Shown here in pieces: positions 1-12,252 of a stretch of DNA of 64,000 nt (the first letter of the stretch is position 1; each line of letters opens with the position of its first letter). The notes beneath the pieces are model-generated. The model was not told where the DNA came from. It saw nothing but the letters and a program-made list of their open reading frames with translations, and did not search any database. A program made the translations under genes and the position numbers. The stretch is from Nemania diffusa. Lineage: Eukaryota; Ascomycota; Sordariomycetes; Xylariales; Xylariaceae. The DNA is taken from NCBI GenBank assembly GCA_038501195.1, contig JBBPUQ010000001.1, forward strand, positions 5,208,001 through 5,272,000, given 5' to 3'.

Positions 1-1089
1 AAGAGTCCAAGAAAGCTGAAATACAAGCAAAGACCGAGGCCGAGAAGAGTCGCACATTGGCTAAGAAATGGGAGGCTGACATTATCAACAAGCTAAAAAC
101 ACTTCGCGAAGAACAAAAGAAATGGAACACGGAAAGATCTACTCTGAAAGTCGAATTAGAAGCTGTTAAACGCGAAGCAGAGGAATTGCGGACACTACTC
201 TGCGAGGTGGAGGTAAGGGAGCTGGGGTTGAAGCAGAACAAGCAGTCGGCTGATATCAACTTCGGCGAATTAGAGAGATTGAGAAGTGAGGTTGCAAAAC
301 TGACAGAATCAGAGCGAAACCATCAAGCCAAAGAAGCTGAACGGCAAACTAGTATAGCGCAAGCAGCCGAAGCGGACAGTCGTGCACAGGCAGCGAACAT
401 GAAATTAGCTGCGCGCGAGTTCGACTTTAAGAACGCTCGAGACCTTTACCAATCTCAGATCACATTGCTCAACTCAAGACTACAAGAGGTGCTAAAGACT
501 GGTGGGGGGCGCAATGTCGCGAGCCTCAAGGCTCAACTGGACACGGCGCTAGAAGCAAGCCGAGTTACGCAAATCGATATGAATAAACGTATGCGTGAGC
601 TTTCACGAAAAAATACGGAATTACAGACGAAAATTTTCGAAATGGAAAAAAGCATTCCAATCCCGTATAAGCCAACAACTCGCCTATCTTTGGATACTGA
701 GGACGACCTTTCGTCTGATTCAAGTAGCCCGCCAGGTCCTAGAAACCAGCGACACCAGAGCTTTTCGGAATCCGAACTCTTCGAGGCTACATCATATAAT
801 GCTACTCCGCCTCTTGAGCCACTCATGCTGGCTTCCGCGTCTGCACATATTCGGCCGTCATCGCCACAGGGAGCCGAGGGATCTTTGACAAACAAAGGCA
901 ATCCTAGTTCAGTTGAGCGGCACTCTGGTAGAGGTCGGTACTTTAGTTCGCCCATTAACATAGTGTTTATGCTAACATGTAGTTAATCTAGGTGGTTCAA
1001 ACACTATCAGGAAAGATAAGAAGGAGAAGAGGGAGGAAAAGGAGAGAAAGAAGTCGACAGGCCTGCGTGGTATCCGTGGGTTTGTATAA
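1..1089 (+). CDS. Long coiled-coil protein, C-terminal part (5' truncated by window)
   Basis: The frame is open from the first bases, so the 5' end lies outside the window. The visible part (about 340 aa) is dominated by charged heptad-like sequence rich in E, K, R, L and Q over roughly the first 200 residues, typical of a long coiled coil. A Ser/Pro-rich low-complexity tail follows (codons around 660-925). A small intron is inferred with donor GTAGAG at 928 (GTCGGT at 934 is equally in phase), branch site GCTAAC at 971 and acceptor AG at 990-991. The last exon encodes a very basic stretch (KDKKEKREEKERKK) ending LRGIRGFV, with stop TAA at 1087-1089. Without splicing the frame ends at 986 and the basic tail is lost. 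I do not recognise the family; golgin-like or myosin-like scaffold proteins look like this. Existence of the gene is well supported, function unknown. Confidence 0.7.
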
Positions 1090-1681
1090 TGGTATGCCCG
1101 CTAAGGATACACGTATATGTTACATGTGGTACCACCAGGGGCAAGGTGGAGTTGAGAGTATCACTTTAAGCTATATTTCAACAGCCCTTCTGCGCAGCAC
1201 CAATCTCGACATACTTTCCATCCTGTGAGAGGTAGTCGACCCTTCCTCCACACCACCTAGGTATTCCTTTGATGCATGGGTGAATCTAAATATTAAGATG
1301 CTTTGTTAAACATATGTAAAAATTCACTCTTATAGGGTTGAAGGCATTCTGTAGACTATGCTGACTGGCACAACAGCCCAGAGGTTGAAATCTTTAAACT
1401 ACGAAGAAACAAGACAAGCTCGGTAGGGAATAAGGCAGATGCGATAAATAGACACGCACACACATATATATAAGGTAAACGTTTATGTTGAATGTGATCA
1501 ATACCACCCACGAGCCGGTGAGGGACCAATACTGTACGGTAGTGAGCTACAATATACTCCGTGATTGGAACGTCGAATGGGGAGATTTGGATATCCGCGT
1601 CCAACTCGACTAATCAATCCCAGATGCCTCCAACTATATACAGGTGACTCATGATGGACCCGAAAACTCGTTGTTAACAAT
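1090..1681. other. Intergenic region between convergent genes
   Basis: This is 3' flanking sequence shared by the coiled-coil gene (+) and the GH7 gene (-). Short open frames exist but none has family-like composition or splice support. I see no RNA gene or repeat. Confidence 0.5.
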
Positions 1682-3369
1682 TTAGACCTGGACGGTAGAA
1701 CCGATAGGACCGAAGCGGATGTTGGACCAGATAACCTTGCTGCGCATTGTTAGCCTCACTGTACGAGCACCTAAGGGGTAGGGCATCAACTTACGCGTTG
1801 GGGGTCTTGGACTCGACGTCGGCGGGAACACCAGAGTCCTGAGGGCAGTCGCCACGGTCACCACCGGGGGTGCCGGCCTTCTCAGGTGGGTAGCTGGAGT
1901 CGAGCCAGAGCATGTTGGCGTAGTGCTGTGACGGGCCTCACGTTAGCATCGCACGGCTTCCCGTCCCAGGAAGGAGAGTGCAAGGGGAATAGGGGAGAAG
2001 AAACTTACGTCGTCCCAGATGGACATGACGAGAACCATGGGCTTGGAAAGGGCGTCGTTGGTGCCAGCGAAACCACCGATCTCGTTGAAGTGGTCGCGGT
2101 CGCCGAGGACTCGGAACTGGGCCTCGCAGTACTCGGGGGTCAGGGTGCTCGAGCTGGGCATGCCGTCGAACTTGGAGCCCGGGATCGGGATCTTCTTGCC
2201 GTTCTGGACGAAGAACTGAGTGTAGGCGTTCTCCTTGAATTGCGTGACGACGCTATACGGGGGGCGACGGTGTTAGTCTCGGGAAATAGACGAGCTGGAA
2301 TAAAGGGAGGGGGTAGGGAGAGCCTACGTGAATTTTTTGCTGGTGTCGACGGTCTTGCCCTTGCCGTAGAAGTCTGGGTTGCCCATGCGGTAAGGGTTGT
2401 AATCACAGCCGTTGGCGTCGCAGTCGCCGGCGAAGCGGTCGTCGGAGTAGGTACCACCGCAGCCGTCGGTCTCGCAGACGTGGTATTGGTTGTTCTTGCA
2501 AGGGTGAGGAGTGAAGGCGAAGGAGTGAGCGTTTGATTCCCTAGGGGTCATATTAGTGGCTGGCTGTGTGTGGGAGTTTGATTCTGCATCTTCGGGCCGC
2601 CTTACCAGACGTCGATCTCGGCGCAGCAGCCACCGTATGGTCCAACGCCGGCGTTCTTGTCGTTGGTTGAGGGCTTCCAGCCTTCGACGTTGGCCTAGAG
2701 TGTCTTGTGTTAGCATCGACGTCGAGAGTCGTCTTTCTATGACTTGACAGGGACGCATTTATTTACCTTGCCACCAACAAACTTAAGATCTCGGGCACAT
2801 TGGGCATCGCAGTAACCAGTACCGTACTTCGCACCGGCCTTGTTGCTGGGGTAGCTCTTCATGCCTCCGTCCTCTTCCATGGAGACGAAGTACAGAGCAG
2901 CGTTCAGGCCGCATTCGACGGTAGACAGGTCGACATCGAAGGTGAACTCGTTGTTCATGAGAGTAAAGGTTTGGTACTTGCTGGCGCCGTTCATGAGGTA
3001 GAAACGAGAGCCAATGTTGGTACCGTACTCGTGCTTTGTGAGGAATCCGAGGGACAGCGCGTCGCCGCTTGTGGAGGCGCCGTATGTCTTGCTGTACTCG
3101 GCTCCTTCGAGGGCACACTTGCTGGCACAGTCGGTGGCACTGGTGCATGAGGAAGTCCATTCGTTGCCGTCGTAGCAGTTGGTAGTTCCAGAGGTCGTGT
3201 GGAGCCAGCGCCAGTTAGCATCGATTGTGACCTCGGCATTGACCGTGGTGCAGCTACCGCCGCTCGAACATTTCTTCCAGCTCAGCTTAGGATGGGTTTC
3301 GGTTTGCTGTGTGCCGACCTGCTGGGCGGAGGTGATGCCCGCAAGGGCTGCCAATGCGAGGGCCAACAT
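1682..3369 (-). CDS. GH7 cellobiohydrolase (CBH I-type), secreted, catalytic domain only
   Basis: Six exons: 3369-2767, 2694-2606, 2540-2328, 2252-2009, 1925-1795 and 1739-1682, giving 445 aa. The five introns are 55-83 nt. The start at 3369 opens a signal peptide ([15 protein letters not shown]) and is preferred over the in-frame ATG at 3447, which would bury it. The GH7 catalytic motif EIDVWE is assembled across the intron at 2541-2605. By family knowledge it gives nucleophile E227, D229 and acid/base E232, the spacing seen in Cel7A. There are many cysteines for the GH7 disulfides, and the chain ends in the conserved FGPIGST block. No Ser/Thr linker or CBM1 follows. The enzyme should release cellobiose from cellulose chain ends outside the cell. 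A GCGGGG (CreA-type SYGGRG) site at 3452-3457 could mediate carbon repression (inference). An endoglucanase role cannot be fully excluded. Confidence 0.95.
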
Positions 3370-3925
3370 CTTGGAGGGTGTGCTTCCAAAGGAGAGGAAC
3401 GAGGTCTTGAGATGCGATGATTTCAAGAGTGGTCGTTTCAGCTCCATCGCCGCGGGGCCTCACGGGTCTTATAGTTACTTCGTGAAAAGCCAGACGGCGA
3501 TGGATCTCTGGACCTTGATCTACCGGTTTCCGTGCCTGTCTTGTTTAGGACATATTGCGGTACAACATAATATGAAATGGCCATCGTATGCGGAAGCATG
3601 AATTTTCGAAATAGATTAGATGTCACTCTCGCGTTATCCAATCCCGACGGATATTGTCACCCTACTCCGACGATGTAACAAGCTCGTTCATGCTAGAGCA
3701 ACCTGCCACGAGCCTGAGGTGTAGCGAAATAGGGGACATGCCGCCACAATGCTAACTCCAACTTAAAAGTCATGAGGGCGCTCTGATACGCCAGACTAGT
3801 TGTAGAAGTGGCAATTTCAATGGCCGGCCCGACTTGCGGTGGTCATTTGAACATACACCTTAGTAGACGCGGGAGTAAATGAGGTTCAAGACGTTCATCT
3901 TCCGGTCCAATGAAGCTTCAACGCA
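3370..3925. promoter_or_regulatory. Upstream region of the GH7 gene
   Basis: This is 5' flanking DNA of the minus-strand GH7 gene. It contains a GCGGGG carbon-repressor-like site (3452-3457), assigned by consensus only. No convincing coding sequence is seen. Confidence 0.35.
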
Positions 3926-3929
3926 ACCA

Positions 3930-4245
3930 TGCAGCTATTGTTGTGGGGTAGAGAACCCCCTGCAGCAAAGGCGAGGCTGTATGCGGCACTGAACGATAGC
4001 TCATAGCTTGTCATATAGGCATTGGGTCTGCTTGGCGGAGCGAAGAATGGCTCTACGGACCGCTACGCCCACTTATACGGAGAGTATGCTGCCGAAATGT
4101 GGTCGTTGGGGTGGACTCTGGCGAGAACGGAGCTGTGGCGCAGATCACAGAGATCTTCACGGACGATCAGCACAAACCCGGCGCAGAACGGGTCTCCTGG
4201 GACCTAAGCGAGGCCGAAATTCCGGGCTCGTCGCCGTGAATAGAT
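3930..4245 (+). pseudogene. Decayed coding fragment, family not recognised
   Basis: Two overlapping plus-strand frames have protein-like composition and seem to continue each other across a one-base frame change near 4098. Frame one runs roughly 3937-4100 (residues such as LLWGREPPAAKARLYAAL, then two in-frame stops at about 4002 and 4014, then YAHLYGEYAAEM). Frame two runs roughly 4098-4241 (VVGVDSGENGAVAQITEIF ... VSWDLSEAEIPG, ending TGA). I see no intron signals that would reconcile the frames. The most economical reading is a short gene or gene relic with stops and a frameshift. I cannot name the family; it could also be chance. Confidence 0.25.
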
Positions 4246-4259
4246 CCACTTAGACTCGG

Positions 4260-6637
4260 ATGTGAAGACAAAGATCTACGAGTTATCATTGATAGAGCAC
4301 AAATTGGACACAAACGAAAGAAAATAGAGAAATGGTGTGCTTAAAATCGCAGAAAAAAACTACCTTGAGCTTACACCGTGGAACGCCAAGCGGCTATTCT
4401 GCACGGCGCAGGATGGAATACCAGCCACAATATCATCTTCCCAGAACTTGCTGTAACTTCGCCTTCGGGCCCAGTTTGACGAGGGTCCCGTGAGATCATG
4501 GCAACTACCGGTTAAGGTGGCGATGCTTAGACGTGGGGGACCTAGAACATGCCATCGATATATTATCCAGGCGTGCCAAGACAGCCCAATTTTTCATCGT
4601 GATACTACCCTTCCAATAAGACCACAGACTACACCCCCGGATTTAGCCAATTGCTTGGTTAGAACCACCGCAGACAATAACAAACGCCAATCTAGATTAC
4701 CGGCGATGCGCCCGGGACCCCAGGTTTCCATGACTTTGGGTACGCATCCTTTGAGGAATGGAATGAGACAATCCGTCTAAATCACTCAGAGGTGCGAGCA
4801 GACACAAGAAGGCACTCCTTGTAAATAGCTCACTGCCGATGCCATCGTGAACTAGTTCATCTCCCCCTCCAATCGGGTTGGCTCAGGCAGCCATAACCCA
4901 ACGACTAAGAAGGTAGCGCGTGCTTGAATAGATTGCAGATACAAGCGGCCCTCTCATTTAGTGCTGTCGTATATATGCCTATTCTAGATAGTTATCGTGA
5001 AGAAGGGGCGAAGAGATTATAGAAAGGGAATACTTACTAACACTACTGCTTAATAGGGCTATAGGGCATTGCAAGATCATTGTCATAGTGTCGACCGTAA
5101 GTCACATATAAGGAATTGCAGACGGTCAAGTCCTTGACCTGATAACGTTCTACCTTTAGTAGTGCTATGGGAAATCGTCCCAATTCTATTTCATCACAAT
5201 AATAGCTATAATAATATGACATAAGATTTAACAGTAACCTTTCATATCTCGGAGAGGACGAAAACTCTTTAGTTTAGAATTTGATATTGTCATTTGATTT
5301 CAATTAAGGGGTCGATCACATCTCTCAAGTAATGGTCTGGACTTGTAACGTTGAATGACCCGCTTCTAATTGACTGCGCCTTTCATGACTTTAGAAAGTG
5401 GTGTCTGAGGCGGTTGGGATATTGAGAAACTATGGCTCTAGGCTCGATGATCAGCAGTCATCTTATATGAATCAGTGGCGACAGCATGCGCTCTTGATAT
5501 AGCGCTGCAGATAATACAATCTATCTAATAATACCTTGAAGTCTAGATTAGTGCTAATTTCTCCAGAGATACTTACTGTCCTTTGTATTAAGTTGTGAAG
5601 TTTTGAGACGGCATTCTTATCTCTCGGCTTTGGTCATCTTGTTGCTCTAGTTGCCGATTTTAAGATATTCTCAAGAGACAATGCTCAATCTTGAGTATCG
5701 ATACACACTTAGCTAATCTAATAGCATTGTTACTGCTTTTTATTCATGGGATGTGAAGCTCTTCTAATATTTACTAGAAATCTAAGAAATACTATCATAC
5801 ACCACGACTCGTTAAAAAATTGAGGTTTATTTCAAAAATTCCTTGAATAGGGACAGGCTTCTAATCTTAGTAGTGATATGAATAACTGCATATCAATGTC
5901 TATCAAAATAGCATTAGCAAGAATGGTATGCTTTGCATGATATTGTTAGACTCTTAATTTTAATCAAGACTCTCACTAGGCTAGTTCTAGGCTCGGAACG
6001 GCTGGTAGTATTTCGCTACCCAAATGTGTGAAGGGTACCTATGAGATACCGGGTATTTGGTCGGCCCCTCTAAACAATGCGAATATCGGAGGGTGACCTA
6101 ACTGTAATATTACTGTTTACACGAAAAGGAGATGTAGCAGCTCGTACAATATAGAGCTTTGAAGTTCTATTACATCGATGGCAAATATCCATGAGTAAAG
6201 TTAGAAAGCAAGGTGAGAATTTACTATGCTATAGATGAAGATACCCGAAGCCACGAAATTGCATTCCTTGTTTCCACGCTACCGCGCCCTTTATGATTCG
6301 CCATCTAAACCAGCAGCAATTCATTAACCGTATAGGAGTGTTTCTGAAGTTTGTCGTGCGAGACCCCGAGCTCTAATGATATTCGCAAACAGAAGTCTCA
6401 TTACAAATTAGGAGATGTAAAACTTGGACAGTTCTCGAACTCGACAGACAAATTATAACTCTCAGGGGTATTCTCAGTGACGCCTCTACCAAGCTTAAGC
6501 AACCAACATTACAGAATATCGTAGTGACAAGTCGAAAGACATATCCTATGCAGATGTAAAACTCATCTACCGTGTCGCAAATCCGAGCGGTCCGATCCAA
6601 GCAGCCCGGGCTCTCTTAGAAGATAACAGCATGCCTT
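4260..6637. other. Gene-free, AT-rich intergenic block
   Basis: No gene is seen. From about 5000 to 6350 the sequence is visibly AT-rich, with stops in all frames and many TA, TAT and ATA steps, which is compatible with an old RIP-degraded repeat. I could not recognise a transposon motif. This is a visual impression, not a calculation. Confidence 0.45.
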
Positions 6638-9214
6638 TTAAAACATGTCATCGTCGGCCATGCTTTCCCATTTCTTTTGTGGTAGCTTGCGAACTTTTTT
6701 GGTTGGGCTCCCGTTGCTCACTCTCAGCTGCTCCATCTTCCCGCCCAGGCTAGAAACTTCGCCTTTTGTGCTGGGTAAGTCGCCTCTCTCTTGAAGGGGC
6801 GCTCGTTTACTCGGGGTCCTGCCCCCAAGCTCGCGCTTTAAAATGGTCACCTCCCGCCTCAACCTCTCGTTCTCTTGTTCAAGATTCTCGATCAGGACGT
6901 TCTCCTTGTCCTCATTCTCCAGGTCATCGTCGTCGTTTGGCGATGTTACGACAACACCGACGCTGCGGGCGAGCACTTCTACCTTACGATCCCAGTGCTC
7001 CTCGCCTCTCTCTTGCTCGAGTGCGAGGGAGGCTTTCCAGCGATTCATTTCCATCGCTAGTCGCTGCTCGAAATCCGCGTAGCAATCCTCCCGAATTTCT
7101 TGCTCTACGTCCATGATGCGATCTTCCATGGACATCAGATGCGCCTCAGCGGCCATTCTAGCTTCGGATTCATGAGCGAGCTCCACGTTCAGCTTATCGA
7201 TAATGTCCGCCATCCGTGCGATCTCAAGCGCTGCATTTTCCATGGTGCCGCGGTCCGTGTCGGAAATAGGCGAGAACGTCCGACTATGGTTGCCAGATGG
7301 GTGAAAGACGATCGGTCGGTGAGGTTCGACTGGTTCACTGTTGAGGCTACTAGATAAAGTTCTCCGCTCTGGCTGTTGGAACTGGCTAGTATTACTACTA
7401 GCCATCATTGTGGATGTTATAGAAGGAATGCGTGGCACTGTGACCTCGCGTGCTAATGCGCTGTATCGTAGAATCTGAGATGTTGCATTGAAGTCGCCGA
7501 ACGGATCAGCGGTTACGATCATCACCGCCTTTTGCGGAGCACGTCGGTGGGCGGCCGAGTGTGCGGCTGCAGCTGAGGGGAACGAATTCGTGAACAGGAG
7601 TTCAGTCAACTTGCACTGCCGGAAGAGCCTGAGGTTTGGCTGTTGTTGTGGGTTAGCTCCTGAGGTTGACTGGGCTATGGTTGAACATACCTTTGCGTTA
7701 TTGTTGTTGTTGAGATCAGTCTGCATCTGCAAACATTGCCCGAGGTACATCAAACTCTCGTTAATTTTGCCTCCTTCCACCAGTGTTGCGCCCTGAGTTT
7801 TTGCGTCTCTGGCACGCTCGCTACCTGCTAAATCAACGATACTCAAAGTACTAGTACCCCATGGTCCGTTAGTACGACCACGTCGTCTCTTCTTGACCTC
7901 AATGCAGAAGAAACCATGACTCCGAGAAGAGACACTGTTGCTTCCGGTCCCGGCTACCCTTCGTTCGTGAAGCCCTGCCTCAAGTACCATTAGGGCCTCC
8001 CGGAGACTACTGCACACGACCTTTCGTAGACCGGCGACGACTTTGCGGTCAGGGGATGTCTCGGTGCACTTAAACAGAAGTGCCCTCCGGCGGTACTCCT
8101 TTGTTGCGTTTGACTTGACCGGGGGCGTGAGTAGGTCGAAAATTCGGTCGTTATATACCTCGTACATAGATATAACAATGGCGTACTCTGCAGACGGGTC
8201 GCAAGAGGCTCTGACGGAGCTTATGTCCGGTATCTGGGGTAAAGTAGAGGGTCGCTGTAACGGGCGTCTCGGCGTTGGCGGCGGAAGATAATCGCCCTTT
8301 AGCACGGTTGGTTTAGCTGCGTTCTTTCGTTTGGCAGCACAAGTAAGAGTCATGTAGTGCTTCTTTGGGGGGGAGAGGTTGGTCAACTTTGACCTCAGTG
8401 ACGCAACTGGCGTCTTGAGTGTCGATGTGCCCTTCTTCCTTTGGTTCGGAGGCGTGGACAGTGCTGTGATGCGTGCTAGGTCATCTTCGTAGCGAACCAG
8501 CCGTATACTTTTTAGACTGTCTGGCAACTTTCCAGGAGACTTGGGATAGGAATGGACAGGGGATTCTCGTACAACCATTGGCGTAGTCGCCCTAGACGGG
8601 GCACGCGAAGGCGCTGCTACGTCGCCGAACATGGACTCGAGGAAGGTCGAAGCGGCGAATATATTTGCCTCGGAGGCATCTGAGGACCGGATGCTTGTTT
8701 CTAAGGCGGGAGTCGACTCATAATCAACAAGGTTTGCCTCAATTGAGCGAAACACTACATCGAGAGCTAGCTGGGTTAATCCGCGCTGTCTACGGCACCC
8801 AAGCATCGTATGTGTCTGGAATATTATGTTAGCTAGGCGAGGTCCACGATTGTGTTACCAACTACAAAAAGCACATACTTTGCCTGACCCTGTCATTCCA
8901 AGGGTGGCTAGCAACCCGTCTGTACCATCTCCGCCGTGAGGAGCGAGTGCGCCTTCTACTAAGGGAAGCACTTTTGTGCCCTGGAACAGATCTAGCTGGG
9001 TAGCATCTTCTTCAAAAACGCGTGTGAAGGCGAACTTTTCGATTGCTCGTCTCCGATCATTAGGAGGATTGAGGGTGATGTGAGTAGGCGCATCCCCTTC
9101 CTCTAAATCTTCGACTAATAAGAACTTCTCAGCACTGGTATTGCCTGCTTGAGGTGGTCTTAGTCGCAAATAGACATCGAAGAGGTTGGTCTGGGCCTTT
9201 TGAGGAGGCTCCAT
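6638..9214 (-). CDS. Kinesin-6 family motor protein (MKLP/Klp9-like)
   Basis: Three exons: 9214-8879, 8815-7691 and 7639-6638, giving 820 aa. Intron 1 splits the P-loop between GSGK (K112) and THTM. Intron 2 is only 51 nt and in frame, with GTATGT donor, GCTAAC branch site and CAG acceptor. Motor landmarks in order are the P-loop GMTGSGKTHT, switch I NSVSSRSH, switch II VDLAGSER and KLTELLF. Between the P-loop region and the YEVYNDRIFDLL block lies a basic Ser/Pro-rich insertion of roughly 180 residues; a large insert there is characteristic of kinesin-6. The C-terminal half has two predicted coiled coils, the second after an acidic EDKEN segment that forms a KEN-box-like degron. The tail is basic. 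Kinesin-6 proteins act at the spindle midzone in anaphase and cytokinesis. Family call is firm; orthology to Klp9 or MKLP1 is inferred. Confidence 0.9.
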
Positions 9215-9734
9215 TATGTCTGCAATTAGTTATGTTCTTAGATTATGTTGAGAGAGACGTTACGGGGTTTGAGTTAGAACTAGTAGGGTAGAAGAGCGAT
9301 CGATGGGGAGAACAGATTATGTAGAGTGCAGTTCGGTAGTGTAGATAATGGGTCAATCGACTGCACTGTATAGTACTGTAATGCGGTGCAAGATTGTAGG
9401 CTGTGAGGTGTGTGGAATAGTTTAGCGAAGAGTATGTAGGTAAGTAAGTACAGATCAGATGGATAGATCTTCTAAAGATCATTTACTATTATCATTGGCT
9501 GGAACCTCGAATCCTTGTTTACATAGCTTAGCTAACAATGTTTCCCAGGCAACCATTCACCCTAGTGCCCCACCTCCCTCCTCGGTATGTCCCGACATGG
9601 CTGCACAAGCCACACTATTCGCCACAGTTCATCCATGGTACTCTGATCCAGCTCCACCACAATTAAGACCCTTGGAGGGTTTGCCAAGAATGTTCCGCAT
9701 TACTAGCTACATTAGGTACATCTCCTCCTCTACT

Positions 9735-9790
9735 TACATGTAGGTACCTACCTCCTAGGTATGTAGTATCTAAGGTACCTAGGTACATAT
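9735..9790. repeat. Cluster of TAGGTACCTA palindromic repeats
   Basis: TAGGTACCTACC, CCTAGGT and AAGGTACCTAGGTAC overlap within about 55 bp. The same motif recurs near 11900, 27340, 33540, 36670 and 38165-38215. They look like a dispersed intergenic motif of this genome. Confidence 0.6.
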
Positions 9791-11913
9791 GAGGTTTAGA
9801 TACCCACTTTAACTTTCTCTTGCTGCAAATGGACCCTGAACCCCTCGTTGTTGTCTTAACCCCTCTGCTCTCTCCTACTCTGTTACGTCACATTTATATT
9901 TTTTTAATACCAACTTTCCGTCGAGATGGAAACAAATTGAAATCAATCCTAGTGTATGATGATAATGTTTTCCTAAAGTTCAATTGATTATTTCAGCATG
10001 GTTGAAACTACCTACATAGGAACCGACGATATTGCATGCAATTGCATAGCACAGACAGGTCTATCATAGCTCAGGGTCGAATCCCATTAGCGCTTTATAA
10101 TAGGTACAATCGGGATAGTCCTTTTACCTGAATACTGACTTGTCACAACTCAAGGCAACAAAGATAAGGCACTAAAAAAAAATATTTTGTCTGAGTACAA
10201 GTATGGGGTATCTACATAGTGGGTAGTCCAATAGTCATGACTGAAAGAAATTGTTTCACAATTCTATTTGATATGACTCAAGCCGCCTCGATCACATCAT
10301 ACATCTATAATCTTAACTATGCGTCACACCGTCGCTTAACGAGTAGTGGGCTTATACAAACAACACGCCCTAGCCCAATAGAAAATTACCACTAAAGCTG
10401 CAATAACGAAATTAAAAAAGCCTTGCTTGGTTAATGTCTTAAAGTGTTAAGAGGCTGCCATAAGTGTTGCTTTCATAGTGAGATCGATGCTCCATCCATC
10501 AATGCATGTCATGATTTAAGTGAGGGGCTTGTGGAGTGCGTGAAAAATCGAAAGGGCGACAATTCATAGGAATAAGTGTAGCACTCTTACAAAGTGCCAA
10601 ACTCCTAACAATTGTCCAGGCACGGACTGCTTCTGTGAGTCCAAAAAGGGGACAAAAATTATTTAGGTGCCACAAACAAAATTGGAAGCCCGGAGTTTTA
10701 GACAGTCTCCGAAATTAGGGCCGTCCATAGGAGGATATATCTTGGTACCGGTTGGAGAACCTACTCGCGTGCGTGCTGCTGCGTGGTCCGTGGCTGACGG
10801 TGACGGGCTAATCAAGAGTACTTTTGAAGCGGATGGCCGTGACCTACATAGTCCGATTCTACTGGTACACGCATCCACAAATGACATGACTTCTGCATCC
10901 ACATCCAGGTCCTACTGCATGGACCGAGGAGTGAAGGAGTGGAACAACAAAAACGATAACAACAACAACAACAGCATAGTATTTGGGATACGCCATATTT
11001 GGTGTGGTTACCCACGGAGGACAGGGAAACAACAAACAGGTGCCATCAATGAATGCTCTTTATTGACTCGACTTGTGAGTGAGTACAATGTCAATGCTAT
11101 ACAAGGGAACTGTTAAGGTTGCTCGGTGTATAATGGATTCTGCTGTGGGCTCAAGGGGTAAATTTTAGTTTCATAACGCCGCCCCTCTACAGAGTACGCA
11201 TACTTTAGGATGGAAGATTATACTGAGAATTCTTATCAGCTGGGTTCATCAAGGTAAAAAGTGCTGATGCGCTATTTTGAACTCAACCTTCCAGGCGGCA
11301 CTAGTTCGGGGTATAGAGTACAGTAACTTACGTGGTTGTTACCTGTGTAGGTACTCAAGTGGAATAAGTCGAGTAGTGATGTGAAATTGAGATACACTGT
11401 CAAGGATTTAGGCGGCTCGCGTGACTATAACATCGCTTCAGTAGGCATATACATAGTAGATTATATGTATCATACCACAAATAGATGAACAACGTTTGAC
11501 GCTGCTCTAGTGCTTGCAGGAAGCCTACCTTAATCTTGCTGGTTTGGATGCGGCTTGAAATTAGCGGCATACAAAGCATAGTGCTGGCAGGATTTGCGTG
11601 GTGCTGTCCACCATCCACAGATAGGCACCACAGGCCCCCGATGTCCTGCAGCAGTGGGTATTCTAGTTGGTCATAGTGAGCTACAGTGGGCTACAGTGGG
11701 TTGTTAGCGTAGAAGGTCAAAAGGCGGTGACCCAACGCTGGCCCAATCGGCTGAGTGAACATGTGTATATGACAGCACAGACCAATCATGAGTGCTGAAA
11801 CTCGACTGCGTAAGACCCATTGTGCTGAACATCCCCACATGTACTCCGCAGACTTCCAGGTAAGTACCTAGAGGGGTAAGTAAGGTAAGCAAGTACCTAC
11901 TCATCTACTAGGT

Positions 11914-11949
11914 ACCTTAGGTACCTAAGGTCGCAGGCCTGCAGGCCTG
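11914..11949. repeat. Two adjacent perfect palindromes (18 bp and 16 bp)
   Basis: Positions 11914-11931 read ACCTTAGGTACCTAAGGT, a perfect 18-bp palindrome. Positions 11934-11949 read CAGGCCTGCAGGCCTG, a perfect 16-bp palindrome. Only two bases separate them. No gene overlaps. Confidence 0.8.
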
Positions 11950-12215
11950 TAAACGGCAGTAGGTAACACCTTGCCTTGCACCTGCACCTGCACCCGTACC
12001 GGAACATGGAGATGGGTATACCTCAATTTTTTCCCGCCTGAGTTTGGATTCCCTCCCTTTTCTCCTCCCTCTATCTTTTTCCTCACGTAGGAATCAATCC
12101 ACCACCACACCCAAAGACAACGAAGTCGCACTACAGTATCCTCTAGAAAAGCATCAACTACTACAACTTCGTCGATATCATCATGTCATCGGTCGTCGCT
12201 GAGCTGTAAACACCC

Positions 12216-12252
12216 ACTACGGGACATGCCTGCACTGGACATGTCCCGTAGT
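12216..12252. repeat. Perfect 13-bp inverted repeat with 11-nt loop
   Basis: ACTACGGGACATG at 12216-12228 is the exact reverse complement of CATGTCCCGTAGT at 12240-12252. The loop is 11 nt. It lies about 470 bp upstream of the gene at 12724 and could form a strong hairpin in DNA or RNA, or serve as a dyad binding site. Confidence 0.75.

Noticed and set aside
2324..2758. Single long minus-strand frame running through a GH7 intron
   Set aside because: It reads through intron 2541-2605; the spliced version gives the intact catalytic motif EIDVWE.
10070..10095. tRNA B-box-like GGTCGAATCCC
   Set aside because: The T-loop lacks the GTTC core and no matching A-box or cloverleaf could be drawn upstream.
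10667..11116. 149-aa plus-strand open frame in the 9-12.7 kb intergenic region
   Set aside because: Runs through an AAC microsatellite, lacks family features, and has no splice or start context that stands out.
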